Below the pieces are notes generated by a model. That model made no database searches. It was not told the origin of the DNA and saw only the letters and a list, made by a program, of their open reading frames with translations. A program made the position numbers and the translations under genes. Below, one piece after another: positions 8,318-17,690 of a DNA stretch of 64,000 nucleotides (the stretch's first letter is position 1; every line of letters begins with the position of its first letter). Source of the stretch: Pedobacter namyangjuensis (GTDB lineage: Bacteria; Bacteroidota; Bacteroidia; Sphingobacteriales; Sphingobacteriaceae); contig NZ_QMHQ01000003.1 of NCBI RefSeq assembly GCF_003313325.1, forward strand, positions 372,001-436,000. Reading direction: 5' to 3'.

Positions 8318-11300
8318 CTATTTTATTATCAATAAACTACCGCTAATTTCTTTACAGTTACTACCAAATTTAATTACGTAGTAATAAGTTCCAGGTGCTA
8401 ATAACTCTCCAGCCTTGGCACCATCAAAAATGCTGGCATTGCCTAATGAATTAAATACCACGGTGCCGTAACGGTTAAAAACTGATACTTGGGCTTTTGG
8501 AAATTTATCGATGTTTTTTATGAGCCATTTATCATTTATACCATCGCCATTAGGGCTAAAACTATTCGGGATATCGATTCCGCCCTGCGTTACTTTTATA
8601 GGTATAGGTGCTTTTTCGCTCTCGCAATTGGCAAAGGCATAACTCATGTATAAAGTTTTTTCATCTTTAATATTTAGGTTAAAGGTGCCGGTATTGCTCG
8701 TTGCGATTGGTGTGATTGCATTTTTATCGTCGTACAACCTGTAAGTGCCTACTGCTGGGTTGGCTACCACGATTAACGCCTCTCCAAATGCGCAGATATT
8801 TACGGGTCCAACCTTTGGCATAGGCGGAGCTTCGTTAACATTGCTTATGATAACTGTTGTAATTGCCGTACTACAAGCATTGCCACTTGCATCGGTAACG
8901 GTTAAGGTATAAGTACCCCGTTTTAAATTAGTTAGTGTTGATTGGTTACCAATGGTTTGACTAAGTTCATTTGTCCACTGGTAGGTATAGGGTTGCATAC
9001 CTCCCGTTACTGTTACCAGGTTTACTGCGCCCTTGCCACTTTCGCATTGATCCATTGTTAAATCTTCATCTTTAACATTTACATTTATTGGGGCTATCCT
9101 ATCTATGGTATATTTCTGATAAAATGTTTCGCAGCCATTAGGATCTGTGAGGTACAAATTGTAATCTCCCTCTTTTAATCCTGTAATTTCGGTCGTGTTG
9201 CCAATGCTTGCTCCGCTTTGATCTACCCAACGTAATGTTTTAATAATGGGTGCATTTGGTGCTGGCCTAATGCTGATACTACCATTATTTAAGCCACAAG
9301 AGGCCGAAGATTTTGAGAAGGCGAAAACTGGGTAAACTACGGGCAGTTGTTTTGCTATTGTATATTTTTTGCTGTCTTTAAAGCAGGTACTGTTGGCAAC
9401 CCTTAAATAGTAAACGCCGGGTTTTGCATTTTCTAATTTTGCGTTGTCTCCTACCCTAGTATTATTTTCATCAAACCATTGGTAACTAAAAGTTGCATCG
9501 GCCGATGTGGCTATGATATTGCCAATTTTACCATCGTTTGCCATACAACTGGCATCGTTAACCTGCACTGCTTCTTCGTTTAAGCTAATGCCATTTAATT
9601 CGGCTATGGTGTAAGTGGAGATGGAGGTACAAATACTCTCGTCTTTAACCTCTAGGTGATATTTGCCCGGAGGTACAGCTATCAAATCCTTGGTCGTAGC
9701 AATGATTTCCTGCTTTTCGTTTCGCCATTTGTAGCTAATTACACCGGCACCACTAACATTTATATTTTTAATGCTTCCTGTGGCCGAGATACAATTAGAA
9801 GATGTGATTTCGATGGTAGAAATATCAATAATCGGGGCTCCAATGTTTTTGATTTGCACAGGGCCGTAAACCAACTCGCAGTTATCGTTAGTAACGATTT
9901 TTAGCGTGTAGCTACCTGCCTTTAGTTTGTTTATTGAAAGCGTACTGCCTTTTACTTCGTTTAATTCATTTGTCCACGTTAGCGACTTAATGGTAAAGTT
10001 ACCCGCATTAATTAAGGATAATCCGTTGATAGCGCCATTTTCATCATTACAACTGGCATCTACTTTGGCCAAAAATCTATCTTGTATCTTTGGTTGTGCA
10101 TCTAATACGTTTAAAAACCTTTTTTCTGTTTTGCAACCTGGCCCGAGAAAGGCGGTAAATGCGTAAGTACCTGCTTTAAGTCCCGTTATGTCTGGTTGGT
10201 TTCCAATCACATTATTGTCTGCGTCTAGCCACTCGTAATGGGTAGCACCGGCAACTTGAATGCCTTTGATAGCTCCGTTTGATAATCCACAGGTAGCATT
10301 AGTAGTTACTACATTAGCAAAGTTTACGCTGATACCTAAAAACTGAGAGGTTCTGTTATTTAAGGTTGCCGAAGCTGTAAAACCTGAGTTGCTGGTAACG
10401 GGCATAGACCAAGTGCCCTCGGCGGTAGCAAAGGTTGTTCCTTGATATGTTTTTGCTTCGCATTGGGCACACTCCCCGTCAGAAAAAACTTCAACTTCGG
10501 CGTTGGGTGTTGCGGTGCCTGTAATTACACCATTGTTGAAACTGGTAATTGCTATTTTGGGAATTTCTACCTTTGAATTTTCTGACCGATATAATATAGG
10601 CGTTGCGGAAACGCAATAAATTGAATTTCTTTCTAACAGGATATCCCCGCAATTAGAGGCGTATATCGCACTGGTCCCGGCGCCGAAATTTACGCGGTAA
10701 GCCATTAAATTGGGCTCGCTGGCGTTTTTACCTCCGATTTTAATATTGTTACAATTTTGCAGATCAATCATAGAATAACAGTAGGCTTTGGTCATATCGC
10801 TATTTAAACCTATTCTGTTACCTTGAATAACACCGGAGACTAAAATGTTTTTTAGGCTAAAACCGCCACTTAAAATTACATTGTTGTTTATAATTTCAAT
10901 TCTTTTAAAATCCTGAAAGTTGTTGGCGCTGCCTATTCCTGAGGGTAATCCCTCGGTACCGAAGTTGTTGTTTTTAACTTGGCAAAGCTCGCCTACTTTT
11001 TCTACCGATTGTGTAGAGGGGTTAATGCCCGAAATCATTACGCCATAGTTTCTATAACCCCAAGAGTTGCCTTCGGCTTTTGTTTCTCCGCCTAACATAA
11101 TGTTGTCGCAAAGGCGGAGATCAACCGTACCGCCAAATGCTGTTCCTGTAACGCTAAGTTTATCTGGAGTAATACCAAACCAATTAGCCGAAATTTTAAT
11201 CTTATTGGTTTTAAACATATAGATATCATAATCGCAAAACAGGAATATATTGCCTTTGCCGACAGCCCCAATATTAATTGCTGAACTCCCTGTAATGTTG

Positions 11301-11710
11301 ATTGTTCTAACCCCACGCTGGCCCGAGCCAAAGTTTGAAAAACATAGTCCGTAAATTTCTACGTCGTGAACGTTTGTTCCATTAAAAGCACCCAATTGGT
11401 TAGTTATGTACTCGTTTAGGGTTTCTATGGTAACTTTAGCATCCGAAACGCCTAATTTAGCACCCGGAAAAGTTGTACCATCGATTACTAATGAAGATGA
11501 TAAAATTAAGGGACTTGTGATGCTTATTTTGCTTGCGCCTGTTGCAAAATGTATATAGTCGGTTTCTGCATTGCCGTTTGCGGCTGCTAAGCTTAATGCT
11601 TGCCTCAATGTTCCCGCACCACTATCTGCTCCACTTGTTACGGTAAAAACAGTAGCCTTTGCATTTAGCGCAACAAGGAATAAGGCAAGAAAAAGCGAGA
11701 CGCGAAACAT
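8318..11710 (-). CDS. Large secreted surface protein with gliding-motility (CHU_C) C-terminal domain
   Basis: Predicted cell-surface protein exported by the type IX secretion system. Of 1130 residues, the first 19 or so form a signal peptide (MFRVSLFLALFLVALNAKA). An N-terminal region of about 80-400 looks like a parallel beta-helix (many N- and G-rich short strands). Several SprB-like repeats of about 80 residues follow (pattern SCGLNNGSI...L.W.D..G...G....I.GLK.G.Y.L.V.D..GC). The C-terminus (about 1045-1130, starting SFSPNGDGINDKW) is the type B T9SS sorting domain. It stands alone, away from known gliding genes. The role may be adhesion or motility; no enzyme motif was seen. Confidence 0.85.
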   Translation of the reverse strand: MFRVSLFLALFLVALNAKATVFTVTSGADSGAGTLRQALSLAAANGNAETDYIHFATGASKISITSPLILSSSLVIDGTTFPGAKLGVSDAKVTIETLNEYITNQLGAFNGTNVHDVEIYGLCFSNFGSGQRGVRTINITGSSAINIGAVGKGNIFLFCDYDIYMFKTNKIKISANWFGITPDKLSVTGTAFGGTVDLRLCDNIMLGGETKAEGNSWGYRNYGVMISGINPSTQSVEKVGELCQVKNNNFGTEGLPSGIGSANNFQDFKRIEIINNNVILSGGFSLKNILVSGVIQGNRIGLNSDMTKAYCYSMIDLQNCNNIKIGGKNASEPNLMAYRVNFGAGTSAIYASNCGDILLERNSIYCVSATPILYRSENSKVEIPKIAITSFNNGVITGTATPNAEVEVFSDGECAQCEAKTYQGTTFATAEGTWSMPVTSNSGFTASATLNNRTSQFLGISVNFANVVTTNATCGLSNGAIKGIQVAGATHYEWLDADNNVIGNQPDITGLKAGTYAFTAFLGPGCKTEKRFLNVLDAQPKIQDRFLAKVDASCNDENGAINGLSLINAGNFTIKSLTWTNELNEVKGSTLSINKLKAGSYTLKIVTNDNCELVYGPVQIKNIGAPIIDISTIEITSSNCISATGSIKNINVSGAGVISYKWRNEKQEIIATTKDLIAVPPGKYHLEVKDESICTSISTYTIAELNGISLNEEAVQVNDASCMANDGKIGNIIATSADATFSYQWFDENNTRVGDNAKLENAKPGVYYLRVANSTCFKDSKKYTIAKQLPVVYPVFAFSKSSASCGLNNGSISIRPAPNAPIIKTLRWVDQSGASIGNTTEITGLKEGDYNLYLTDPNGCETFYQKYTIDRIAPINVNVKDEDLTMDQCESGKGAVNLVTVTGGMQPYTYQWTNELSQTIGNQSTLTNLKRGTYTLTVTDASGNACSTAITTVIISNVNEAPPMPKVGPVNICAFGEALIVVANPAVGTYRLYDDKNAITPIATSNTGTFNLNIKDEKTLYMSYAFANCESEKAPIPIKVTQGGIDIPNSFSPNGDGINDKWLIKNIDKFPKAQVSVFNRYGTVVFNSLGNASIFDGAKAGELLAPGTYYYVIKFGSNCKEISGSLLIIK

Positions 11711-12096
11711 AGCGGGTTAAATTTGCAATTTAATTTGAAAAAATGAATTAAAATGATGGAAATAATTGTTTGAACTTGGTTAGTTGATTAGTTCATTTCT
11801 ATCATTAGTTCATCGGCAGTTATATGTTTTAGCCAGCGCTAAATAACACAGAGGTATCTCCTAGCGTCTATATGACGGGTTAGATGTTAAAGTGACGGTA
11901 TATGGATTACTCAAGACTCCGGACTCCCTACTCTCGACTCAAGACTCTGGACTCCGGACTCCGGACTCCGAACTCACAACTACTAATACGCATATTGGGC
12001 AAAATTCCACGAATAATAAACTAAACGCATCAAATAATAACCACTTAAGAAACAAAAAAATATAATCATCATCTTTAATTCAAGATAGACTCAAAA
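11711..12096. other. Divergent intergenic region, 386 bp
   Basis: Separates the divergent genes at 11710 (minus) and 12097 (plus), so it should hold two promoters, but no clear TAnnTTTG box was picked out. Its main feature is a degenerate tract of GACTCCGGACTC-like units at about 11905-11983. Confidence 0.6.
11905..11983. repeat. Degenerate GACTCCGGACTC tract
   Basis: Short units such as actccggactcc, actcaagactcc and actctggactcc follow each other with small variations over about 80 bp. It is confined to the intergenic region and has a different unit from the other short-period tracts in the window. Confidence 0.8.
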
Positions 12097-12678
12097 ATGG
12101 AAAAACTTAGATATCATTTTCTTTTCTTACTGCTGTTTTTAACGTCGGCAGCTTATGCGCAAAGCACCCGAAAAATTGTAAAGGATTTTGATGGTGATTT
12201 AAAGAAAGATAGCGTACGTATAGACGATGACAAAAAAGTTTTGGTTTTGTGGTTATCCACTAAGCAATATAAAAAGGTTGAAAGCAAACCTATAAACTAT
12301 TTAAATTTTGGCAATACTTTGGTAGCTACCAAAACTGGATTTGAATTTTGGAACAACTACGACCGTTCGGGTTTTATTAGTGTTTTCAAATACAACAAAA
12401 CTGCTAAAAAAATGCAACTGGTACAGATGCGTAGAACGGATGATAAACTTGGCAGAGAAAACCCAAATGAAGGACTTTTTGAATCAAGCATCAATCTGCT
12501 TACAAACAAATATTTGGGTGTGATTAAGAGAGAAGTGAAAGGCAAAACAGTAAAAACATTTATTAATGCCGATATAACCTATCCAAAAACCTATTTAGAA
12601 ACGTTTGGCGATGCAATCAATTTTGATTATCAGGAAAAATGCATTGCGAATTATGAAAAATTTAATGCGAAGAAATAA
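12097..12678 (+). CDS. Hypothetical exported protein
   Basis: 193 residues of unknown function. The N-terminus is a clear signal peptide (hydrophobic stretch ending AAYAQ near residue 22). The mature part starts with KDFDGDLKKDSVRID, an Asp-rich FG-GAP-like turn that may bind calcium, followed by beta-rich sequence. No catalytic motif was recognised. It sits 50 bp before a small lipoprotein gene on the same strand, so the two may be co-transcribed. ATG at 12097 is the natural start because the signal peptide follows at once. Confidence 0.75.
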   Translation: MEKLRYHFLFLLLFLTSAAYAQSTRKIVKDFDGDLKKDSVRIDDDKKVLVLWLSTKQYKKVESKPINYLNFGNTLVATKTGFEFWNNYDRSGFISVFKYNKTAKKMQLVQMRRTDDKLGRENPNEGLFESSINLLTNKYLGVIKREVKGKTVKTFINADITYPKTYLETFGDAINFDYQEKCIANYEKFNAKK

Positions 12679-12728
12679 ACGTTCGCACCTCACAAAAACA
12701 GCATAATTATTTAATTAATACATAACCT

Positions 12729-13160
12729 ATGAAAACCATTAAAACAATTTTTCTTTTGTTAACAACTGTAGTTGCATTAACCGCTTGTAATAATGATAAA
12801 AAAACTACTGATGATACCACGAAAAAAACGAGTACCGAAGTAGAGGTGAAAAAAGTGGATATAGATGAAGCGATGAAAGGTATGCCTACATTTTCTACTC
12901 CTGAAATTCAAAAAGAAGCGCAAGAGTGGTTTAGTTATTTTAACCAAGGGATGAAAGAGGCCCAGAAGAAAGCAAAACTAGCTAATGGCGATCAGGTAAA
13001 AATGAAAGAGATAGGCAAGGAAATGGCCGAAAAATTTGCACCTTGGAAAGAAAAAATAGAGCCCTTAAAAGCCAAAATGAGTGCTGACGATAAAGTTAAG
13101 TTTGAGCAATATGGAACTAAAATTGCACAAGACATTGTTGCACAGGCACGCCAAAATTAA
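12729..13160 (+). CDS. Small lipoprotein, hypothetical
   Basis: 143 residues with a lipoprotein signal (MKTIKTIFLLLTTVVALTAC, lipid-modified Cys20). The mature part begins with a Lys/Thr/Asp-rich linker. The remainder is a charged, helix-prone region rich in Lys, Glu and Met (about 45-143). Predicted to sit in the outer membrane facing the periplasm. No family was recognised. It lies just downstream of the exported protein at 12097 in the same direction, with an AT-rich 50-bp gap. Confidence 0.75.
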   Translation: MKTIKTIFLLLTTVVALTACNNDKKTTDDTTKKTSTEVEVKKVDIDEAMKGMPTFSTPEIQKEAQEWFSYFNQGMKEAQKKAKLANGDQVKMKEIGKEMAEKFAPWKEKIEPLKAKMSADDKVKFEQYGTKIAQDIVAQARQN

Positions 13161-13265
13161 GACAGGAGTTTTGTGATCCACAAGCCTATTACACTAGCAT
13201 AAAATCACCAATTTGCGTATGCGATTTACATTTTCTGTTTCCTGCATTGGCCTTAATTGTTTAAA

Positions 13266-13341
13266 CCCGACATTAGCGGAAATACTTTTACCAGCCCCTT
13301 TTTAAGGGGTTTGGGGTAAAAAGATTGTAGCGTTGGCGGGG
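13266..13341. repeat. Dispersed hairpin element, copy 1
   Basis: Shares the left flank CCCGACATTAGCGGAAATAC and the right flank GATTGTAGC-TTGGCGGG with the element at 60105-60158. The middle of each copy is a hairpin of different sequence; here CCCCTT (13295-13300) pairs with AAGGGG (13304-13309). It lies in the 324-bp space between the lipoprotein and ABC-F genes. Confidence 0.75.
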
Positions 13342-13479
13342 CTGATTTAAGCCACTGGCAATGACCTCGCTTTTCTAAAAAATATATTCATGGAATCTTA
13401 GCAAAGCAACCGATAAGTTGTTGAGCATTTGATTTTCGCATCTTAGGCAAGATTATTTATTAAACTAAATTTCTTCGAT

Positions 13480-13487
13480 TATCTTTG
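13480..13487 (+). promoter_or_regulatory. -7 promoter box TATCTTTG for the ABC-F gene
   Basis: Perfect match to the Bacteroidota -7 consensus TAnnTTTG. It overlaps the TTG at 13485, so transcription must begin after that codon and the real start is the TTG at 13512. No clean -33 TTTG is visible. Confidence 0.6.
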
Positions 13488-13511
13488 CGGCTCAATTTAA
13501 AAATCAACACA

Positions 13512-15143
13512 TTGATCGACGTAAATAACATCTCCGTATCCTTTGGTGGTACTACGCTTTTTAGCGAGGTATCTTTTTCTATTAACGAAAACGATAAAAT
13601 TGCCCTGATGGGTAAAAACGGAGCGGGAAAATCTACCTTGTTAAAAATTATTGCTGGCGCTGGCCAACCTACTTCTGGGCATATTTCTGGTCCGAAGGAT
13701 GCCGTAATTGCCTATTTGCCGCAACATTTATTAACGGAAGATAACGTAACGATTTTTGAGGAAACATCGAAAGCTTTTGGCGAAGTTTATGCCATGCGTG
13801 ATGAACTGGAAAGCTTAAACGAACAGCTTAACATTCGCACCGATTACGATACGGATGATTACATGAAGTTGATTGAACGAGTATCTGAGCTGAGTGAAAA
13901 GTTTTATTCTATAGAGGAAGTAAACTACGATGCGGAGGTGGAGAAAGTTTTAAAAGGTTTAGGTTTTCTGCGTAGCGATTTCGGCAGGCAAACTTCTGAA
14001 TTTTCTGGCGGATGGCGCATGCGTATTGAGCTGGCAAAGATTTTACTAAAAAAACCAGATCTTATTCTTTTAGATGAGCCTACCAACCACATGGATATTG
14101 AAAGTATTCAATGGTTGGAAGATTTTTTACTGAACTCGGCAAAGGCAGTAATTGTAATTTCGCACGATAGGGCTTTTGTGGATAACATTACCAATCGCAC
14201 CATAGAGGTTACAATGGGCAGAATTTACGATTACAAGGCGAAATATACACACTATTTGCAATTACGCCAGGAACGTAGGGAGCACCAGATTAAAGCTTAC
14301 GAAGAACAACAACGTTTTATTGCAGATAACCAAGAGTTTATTGATCGTTTTAAAGGTACTTACTCTAAAACTTTGCAGGTACAGTCGAGGGTTAAGATGC
14401 TAGAGAAGTTGGAAATTGTACAGATTGACGAGGTTGATAGATCGGCCTTACGTTTGAAGTTCCCTCCTTCGCCCCGTTCGGGCAATTACCCTGTTATGGT
14501 TGAAGAGCTAACTAAAACCTATGGAGACCATGTGGTTTTTCAAAAAGCAAATATGGTTATCGAGCGTGGTCAAAAGGTTGCTTTTGTTGGTAAAAACGGT
14601 GAGGGTAAGTCGACCATGATTAAAGCAATTATGGGTGAGATTGATTTTGATGGAGAACTTAAGGTTGGCCACAATGTGAAGATTGGCTACTTTGCCCAGA
14701 ACCAAGCTTCGTTATTAGACGGAGACTTAACTGTTTTTGATACGATAGATCAGATTCCGACAACGGAAACACGTTTTAAAACTAAGGATTTACTAGGTGC
14801 TTTTATGTTTAGTGGCGATGATACTACAAAAAAGGTGAAGGTATTATCGGGTGGAGAGAAAACTCGTTTGGCGATGATTAAGCTTTTATTGGAACCGGTA
14901 AACGTTTTAATTCTGGATGAGCCAACTAACCACTTGGATATGAAAACAAAGGATATTATTAAGGATGCTTTACGTGATTTCGACGGCACTTTGATTTTGG
15001 TTTCTCACGATAGGGATTTCTTAGATGGATTGGCGGAGAAAGTTTTTGAATTTGGGAATAAACGTGTTCGCGAACATTTTGAAGATATTAAGGGTTTCTT
15101 GGCTTACAAGAAAATGGATAGTTTGAAGGAGATAGAGAAGTAG
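13512..15143 (+). CDS. ABC-F family ATPase
   Basis: Soluble tandem ATPase of the ABC-F type, probably acting on ribosomes (EttA/Uup/YbiT-like) rather than in transport; there is no membrane segment. Two nucleotide-binding domains are complete. Domain 1 has GKNGAGKSTLLK, SGGWRMRIELAK and LILLDEPTNHMD. Domain 2 has GKNGEGKSTMIK, SGGEKTRLAMIK and LILDEPTNHLD. The linker between them is long and charged (KYTHYLQLRQERREHQIKAY). The frame can be opened from TTG at 13485, but that codon lies in the promoter box, so I choose TTG at 13512 (IDVNNISVSFGG follows), giving 543 residues. Drug resistance is possible but cannot be read from the sequence. Confidence 0.93.
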   Translation: MIDVNNISVSFGGTTLFSEVSFSINENDKIALMGKNGAGKSTLLKIIAGAGQPTSGHISGPKDAVIAYLPQHLLTEDNVTIFEETSKAFGEVYAMRDELESLNEQLNIRTDYDTDDYMKLIERVSELSEKFYSIEEVNYDAEVEKVLKGLGFLRSDFGRQTSEFSGGWRMRIELAKILLKKPDLILLDEPTNHMDIESIQWLEDFLLNSAKAVIVISHDRAFVDNITNRTIEVTMGRIYDYKAKYTHYLQLRQERREHQIKAYEEQQRFIADNQEFIDRFKGTYSKTLQVQSRVKMLEKLEIVQIDEVDRSALRLKFPPSPRSGNYPVMVEELTKTYGDHVVFQKANMVIERGQKVAFVGKNGEGKSTMIKAIMGEIDFDGELKVGHNVKIGYFAQNQASLLDGDLTVFDTIDQIPTTETRFKTKDLLGAFMFSGDDTTKKVKVLSGGEKTRLAMIKLLLEPVNVLILDEPTNHLDMKTKDIIKDALRDFDGTLILVSHDRDFLDGLAEKVFEFGNKRVREHFEDIKGFLAYKKMDSLKEIEK

Positions 15144-15200
15144 CTGGTTGGTTGGTTTTTTGGTTTGTTGGTTGTTTGGTTGGTTTATTGGTTGATTAGT
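15144..15200. repeat. TTGGT/TTGGTTGG short-period tract
   Basis: Irregular TGGTTGGTTTGGTTGT repeats directly after the ABC-F stop codon. One of several short-period tracts in this window, each with its own unit. Confidence 0.8.
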
Positions 15201-15273
15201 ATGTTTCCGTAATCTCGATAGCGCTAAGCAACGAGAGATCTCTATATTAGCAGCACAACATTTGTCATCCCTT

Positions 15274-15486
15274 GTTTCGATGGATCTGCGTTGCGTTTCG
15301 TCATGCTCAGCTTGATTCGGCATCGTAATGCGATTTGCAAATTACCACATCGCCCTTCCTTGCCTCAACTCACCGCCACTGTTGCCTCTAAACTTTGTCT
15401 TGATACAAAGTTTAACTAAACCAGAGCTTTGCGAGCACATGAATACCATTAAAAATAGCAGACAGCTTATGAATAAATCAAGGCTT
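15274..15486. repeat. 213-bp direct repeat, copy 1
   Basis: Aligns without gaps to 15724-15936; identity estimated by hand at about 85-90 %. It starts gtttcga and ends aatcaaggctt. It contains a perfect 9-bp inverted repeat AAACTTTGT (15390-15398) / ACAAAGTTT (15405-15413). Confidence 0.9.
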
Positions 15487-15723
15487 GCATAATCCCCTCG
15501 CATAAATCTAACAACGGCTTTATTTCGTGAGAAAAAGACGTTACCCTACTTTTCCCCGCACACACGTTGCTTTCTTACTTGATAATGCAAACTCGATCGG
15601 TACAGCAAAGCCTTTTGTTGCTTTCTGCTTCGGTGATATGCTAGGCCATCTTTGCGTAATGGTAATGCAACTGCTATTTGCACTGCTCTAAGAGCGGAGG
15701 CCAGAAAGAACGGCGGGCCACGA

Positions 15724-15936
15724 GTTTCGAAGGATCTGCGTTGCGTTTCGTCGTGCTCAGCTTGACTGGGCATCGTAATGCGATTTGTAAGTTTACCCAT
15801 TGCTCTTTCTTGCCTTGGTTTACCGCCACCGTTGCCTCTAAACTTTGTCTTTATACAAAGTTTAACCAAACCCGAGCTTCGCGAGCGCATGAATACCATT
15901 AAAAATAACGGACAGCTTATGAATAAATCAAGGCTT
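15724..15936. repeat. 213-bp direct repeat, copy 2
   Basis: Same length and orientation as the copy at 15274-15486, 450 bp apart. The hairpin AAACTTTGT/ACAAAGTTT is preserved exactly (15840-15848, 15855-15863) although the loop and many other bases differ. Confidence 0.9.
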
Positions 15937-16123
15937 ACGTCTCCTAACCGAAAACCACAGTGCCTAAAAATGAAATACCCTCCAATCCTTACTCAAAACC
16001 GCTTGAACCTCTCTTATTACGCAAATCAACATCCTATTTAGCATTGGATATATCCCCGAACAGGAACTAAAATCTTCCCTCCAAAACCAACTTATAAATC
16101 CCGCCAACAAAAAGAATAAAAGC

Positions 16124-16154
16124 ATTGAAATTGACAACTATAGTATTAAATTTG
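16124..16154 (+). promoter_or_regulatory. Candidate promoter of the histidine kinase gene
   Basis: ATTG (16124-16127) and TAAATTTG (16147-16154) are 19 bp apart, fitting the Bacteroidota TTTG-N17-23-TAnnTTTG pattern with one mismatch in the -33 box. The leader to the ATG would be about 110 nt. Confidence 0.4.
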
Positions 16155-16271
16155 AGCAAATTGTTTTGTTTTCCCTGTAACGCTATATACTTTAAAATGC
16201 AGCTGAATTATTAAGCATTTACTGCTCTTAAATTAGTAAGATACAAGGTTTTTAGATCATTCATCCCATCC

Positions 16272-17690
16272 ATGCCAAAATCAAATTTCAGTTCGCTGAT
16301 CAATATCTCTTTATTAAGAAAAAATATTTTTTGGTCGGAGCTTATCGGTAAACCATCTGAATTTTCTTTAGAAAGCAGAATTTTTCATGGCATTAGCCTA
16401 GGTATACTCGGCATTTTAGTTATTTACGCACCTTATAATTTATTCGCCGGACTGTATGTTGGCTCTTTCTCTGCCCTTTTTATCGCCATTTTCTTCGCCT
16501 ACCAATATTACCAATCGCGATTTAAATTAAAACCACACGATACCGTGGTTTTTGGCCTGATGGGGATTGCAGTGTTTGGGGTTAATTACTTCTATAATTC
16601 TGGCATTCATGGCTCCACAGATCTTATTTGGCCAGCTTATTTGTTAATGGTACTGGCTATTTCGCCATATCAACATCACTTAAAATGGCTATTATTTTAT
16701 ATGCTGTGTTTTGTGGCAATTCATATTTTAGAATTCTACCATCCCGACTTAGTTAGATATCCCTTTTCGGTTGGAAGAGGGCAATTCATCGATCGCGTAA
16801 CTGCCTTCCCGATACCGGTGGTTGCTATTTTCATCATTATTAAATTCATTAGAAAGAGCCACGACAATGAGCGTAAAATAATTGAGGAAAAAACAATTGC
16901 AATAGAAGCTAGTAAACAGCAGATTCTGTTACAAAAGGAAGAGTTGGAAGAACGGAATATCGAAAAAAACAAGCTAATGTCGGTTATCTCCCACGATTTA
17001 AAAACGCCTTTAATCAACGTTCAGAACTATATGGCAATGCTGGCCGAAAAAGAACTAGATGATGAGGACAGACCAGCGCTAGAGCAACATTTATTAAAAT
17101 CCACCAATGATGCGATGGATTTACTTTCGAACCTGCTGAACTGGTCCAAATCACAGATGGAAGGTTTAAACGTTAATTTACGTGAACAATCTTTACTTTC
17201 AACATTGGTAAGCACTATAGAAGTAGAGAAAATTTATGCTTCCAAAAAAGATATTTCCTTAAGTTATCAAATACCATCTCATCTAAAAGTTGTTGCAGAT
17301 GTAGATATGCTTCAATTGGTTGTACGCAACTTAATTAGCAACGCAGTAAAGTTTACACCGCAGGGCGGATTAGTAATTATAGATGCACAGATATGTGGAG
17401 AGGATTGTAAAATAACGGTTAGCGACAATGGTTGCGGTATTGCCAAGGACAAGCAAGAAAATATTTTCTCCGTTAAATCAGCGCCTTCTTATGGCACCAA
17501 TAACGAACGCGGTGTAGGTTTGGGCTTGGTGCTCTGTAAGGAATTCATGGAGCGCCAAGGTGGCCGAGTTACCTTCGAAAGTGAATTAGGAAAGGGTTCT
17601 AGTTTTTCGGTATTCGTGAAATTAAAACAAGCCGAAAATATCTCATTAAACAATCCTAATGATCTCCAAGCTAAAAATCCTTTTGTATAG
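16272..17690 (+). CDS. Membrane sensor histidine kinase (orphan)
   Basis: Two-component sensor of 472 residues. The N-terminal 195 residues hold about five to six membrane segments (for example 41-60, 64-80, 92-107, 120-131, 138-155, 177-193), with no extracytoplasmic domain of any size. A charged coiled coil follows (196-235). The HisKA phosphoacceptor is H241 in SHDLKTPLINVQNY. The ATP-binding domain shows NLISNAVKFTPQGG, DNGCGIAKD and GVGLGLVLCKEF. No response regulator lies beside it. The 3' end overlaps the convergent lipoprotein gene by 20 bp. The signal sensed is unknown. Confidence 0.93.
   Translation: MPKSNFSSLINISLLRKNIFWSELIGKPSEFSLESRIFHGISLGILGILVIYAPYNLFAGLYVGSFSALFIAIFFAYQYYQSRFKLKPHDTVVFGLMGIAVFGVNYFYNSGIHGSTDLIWPAYLLMVLAISPYQHHLKWLLFYMLCFVAIHILEFYHPDLVRYPFSVGRGQFIDRVTAFPIPVVAIFIIIKFIRKSHDNERKIIEEKTIAIEASKQQILLQKEELEERNIEKNKLMSVISHDLKTPLINVQNYMAMLAEKELDDEDRPALEQHLLKSTNDAMDLLSNLLNWSKSQMEGLNVNLREQSLLSTLVSTIEVEKIYASKKDISLSYQIPSHLKVVADVDMLQLVVRNLISNAVKFTPQGGLVIIDAQICGEDCKITVSDNGCGIAKDKQENIFSVKSAPSYGTNNERGVGLGLVLCKEFMERQGGRVTFESELGKGSSFSVFVKLKQAENISLNNPNDLQAKNPFV

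Larger units (their letters stand above)
15144..16271. other. Repeat-rich intergenic region, 1128 bp
   Basis: Holds a TGGTTGGTTGGT-like tract (about 15144-15200), two 213-bp direct repeats (15274-15486, 15724-15936) and a candidate promoter for the histidine kinase. Short frames crossing the repeats (for example minus strand 15546-15899) share a QAEHDETQRRS peptide only because the repeats share DNA; I do not call them genes. Confidence 0.75.

Noticed and set aside
15021..15899. Minus-strand frames at 15021-15323 and 15546-15899 sharing a QAEHDETQRRS peptide
   Set aside because: The shared peptide comes from the 213-bp direct repeats; one overlaps the ABC-F gene end, and there is no supporting start context or conserved family.
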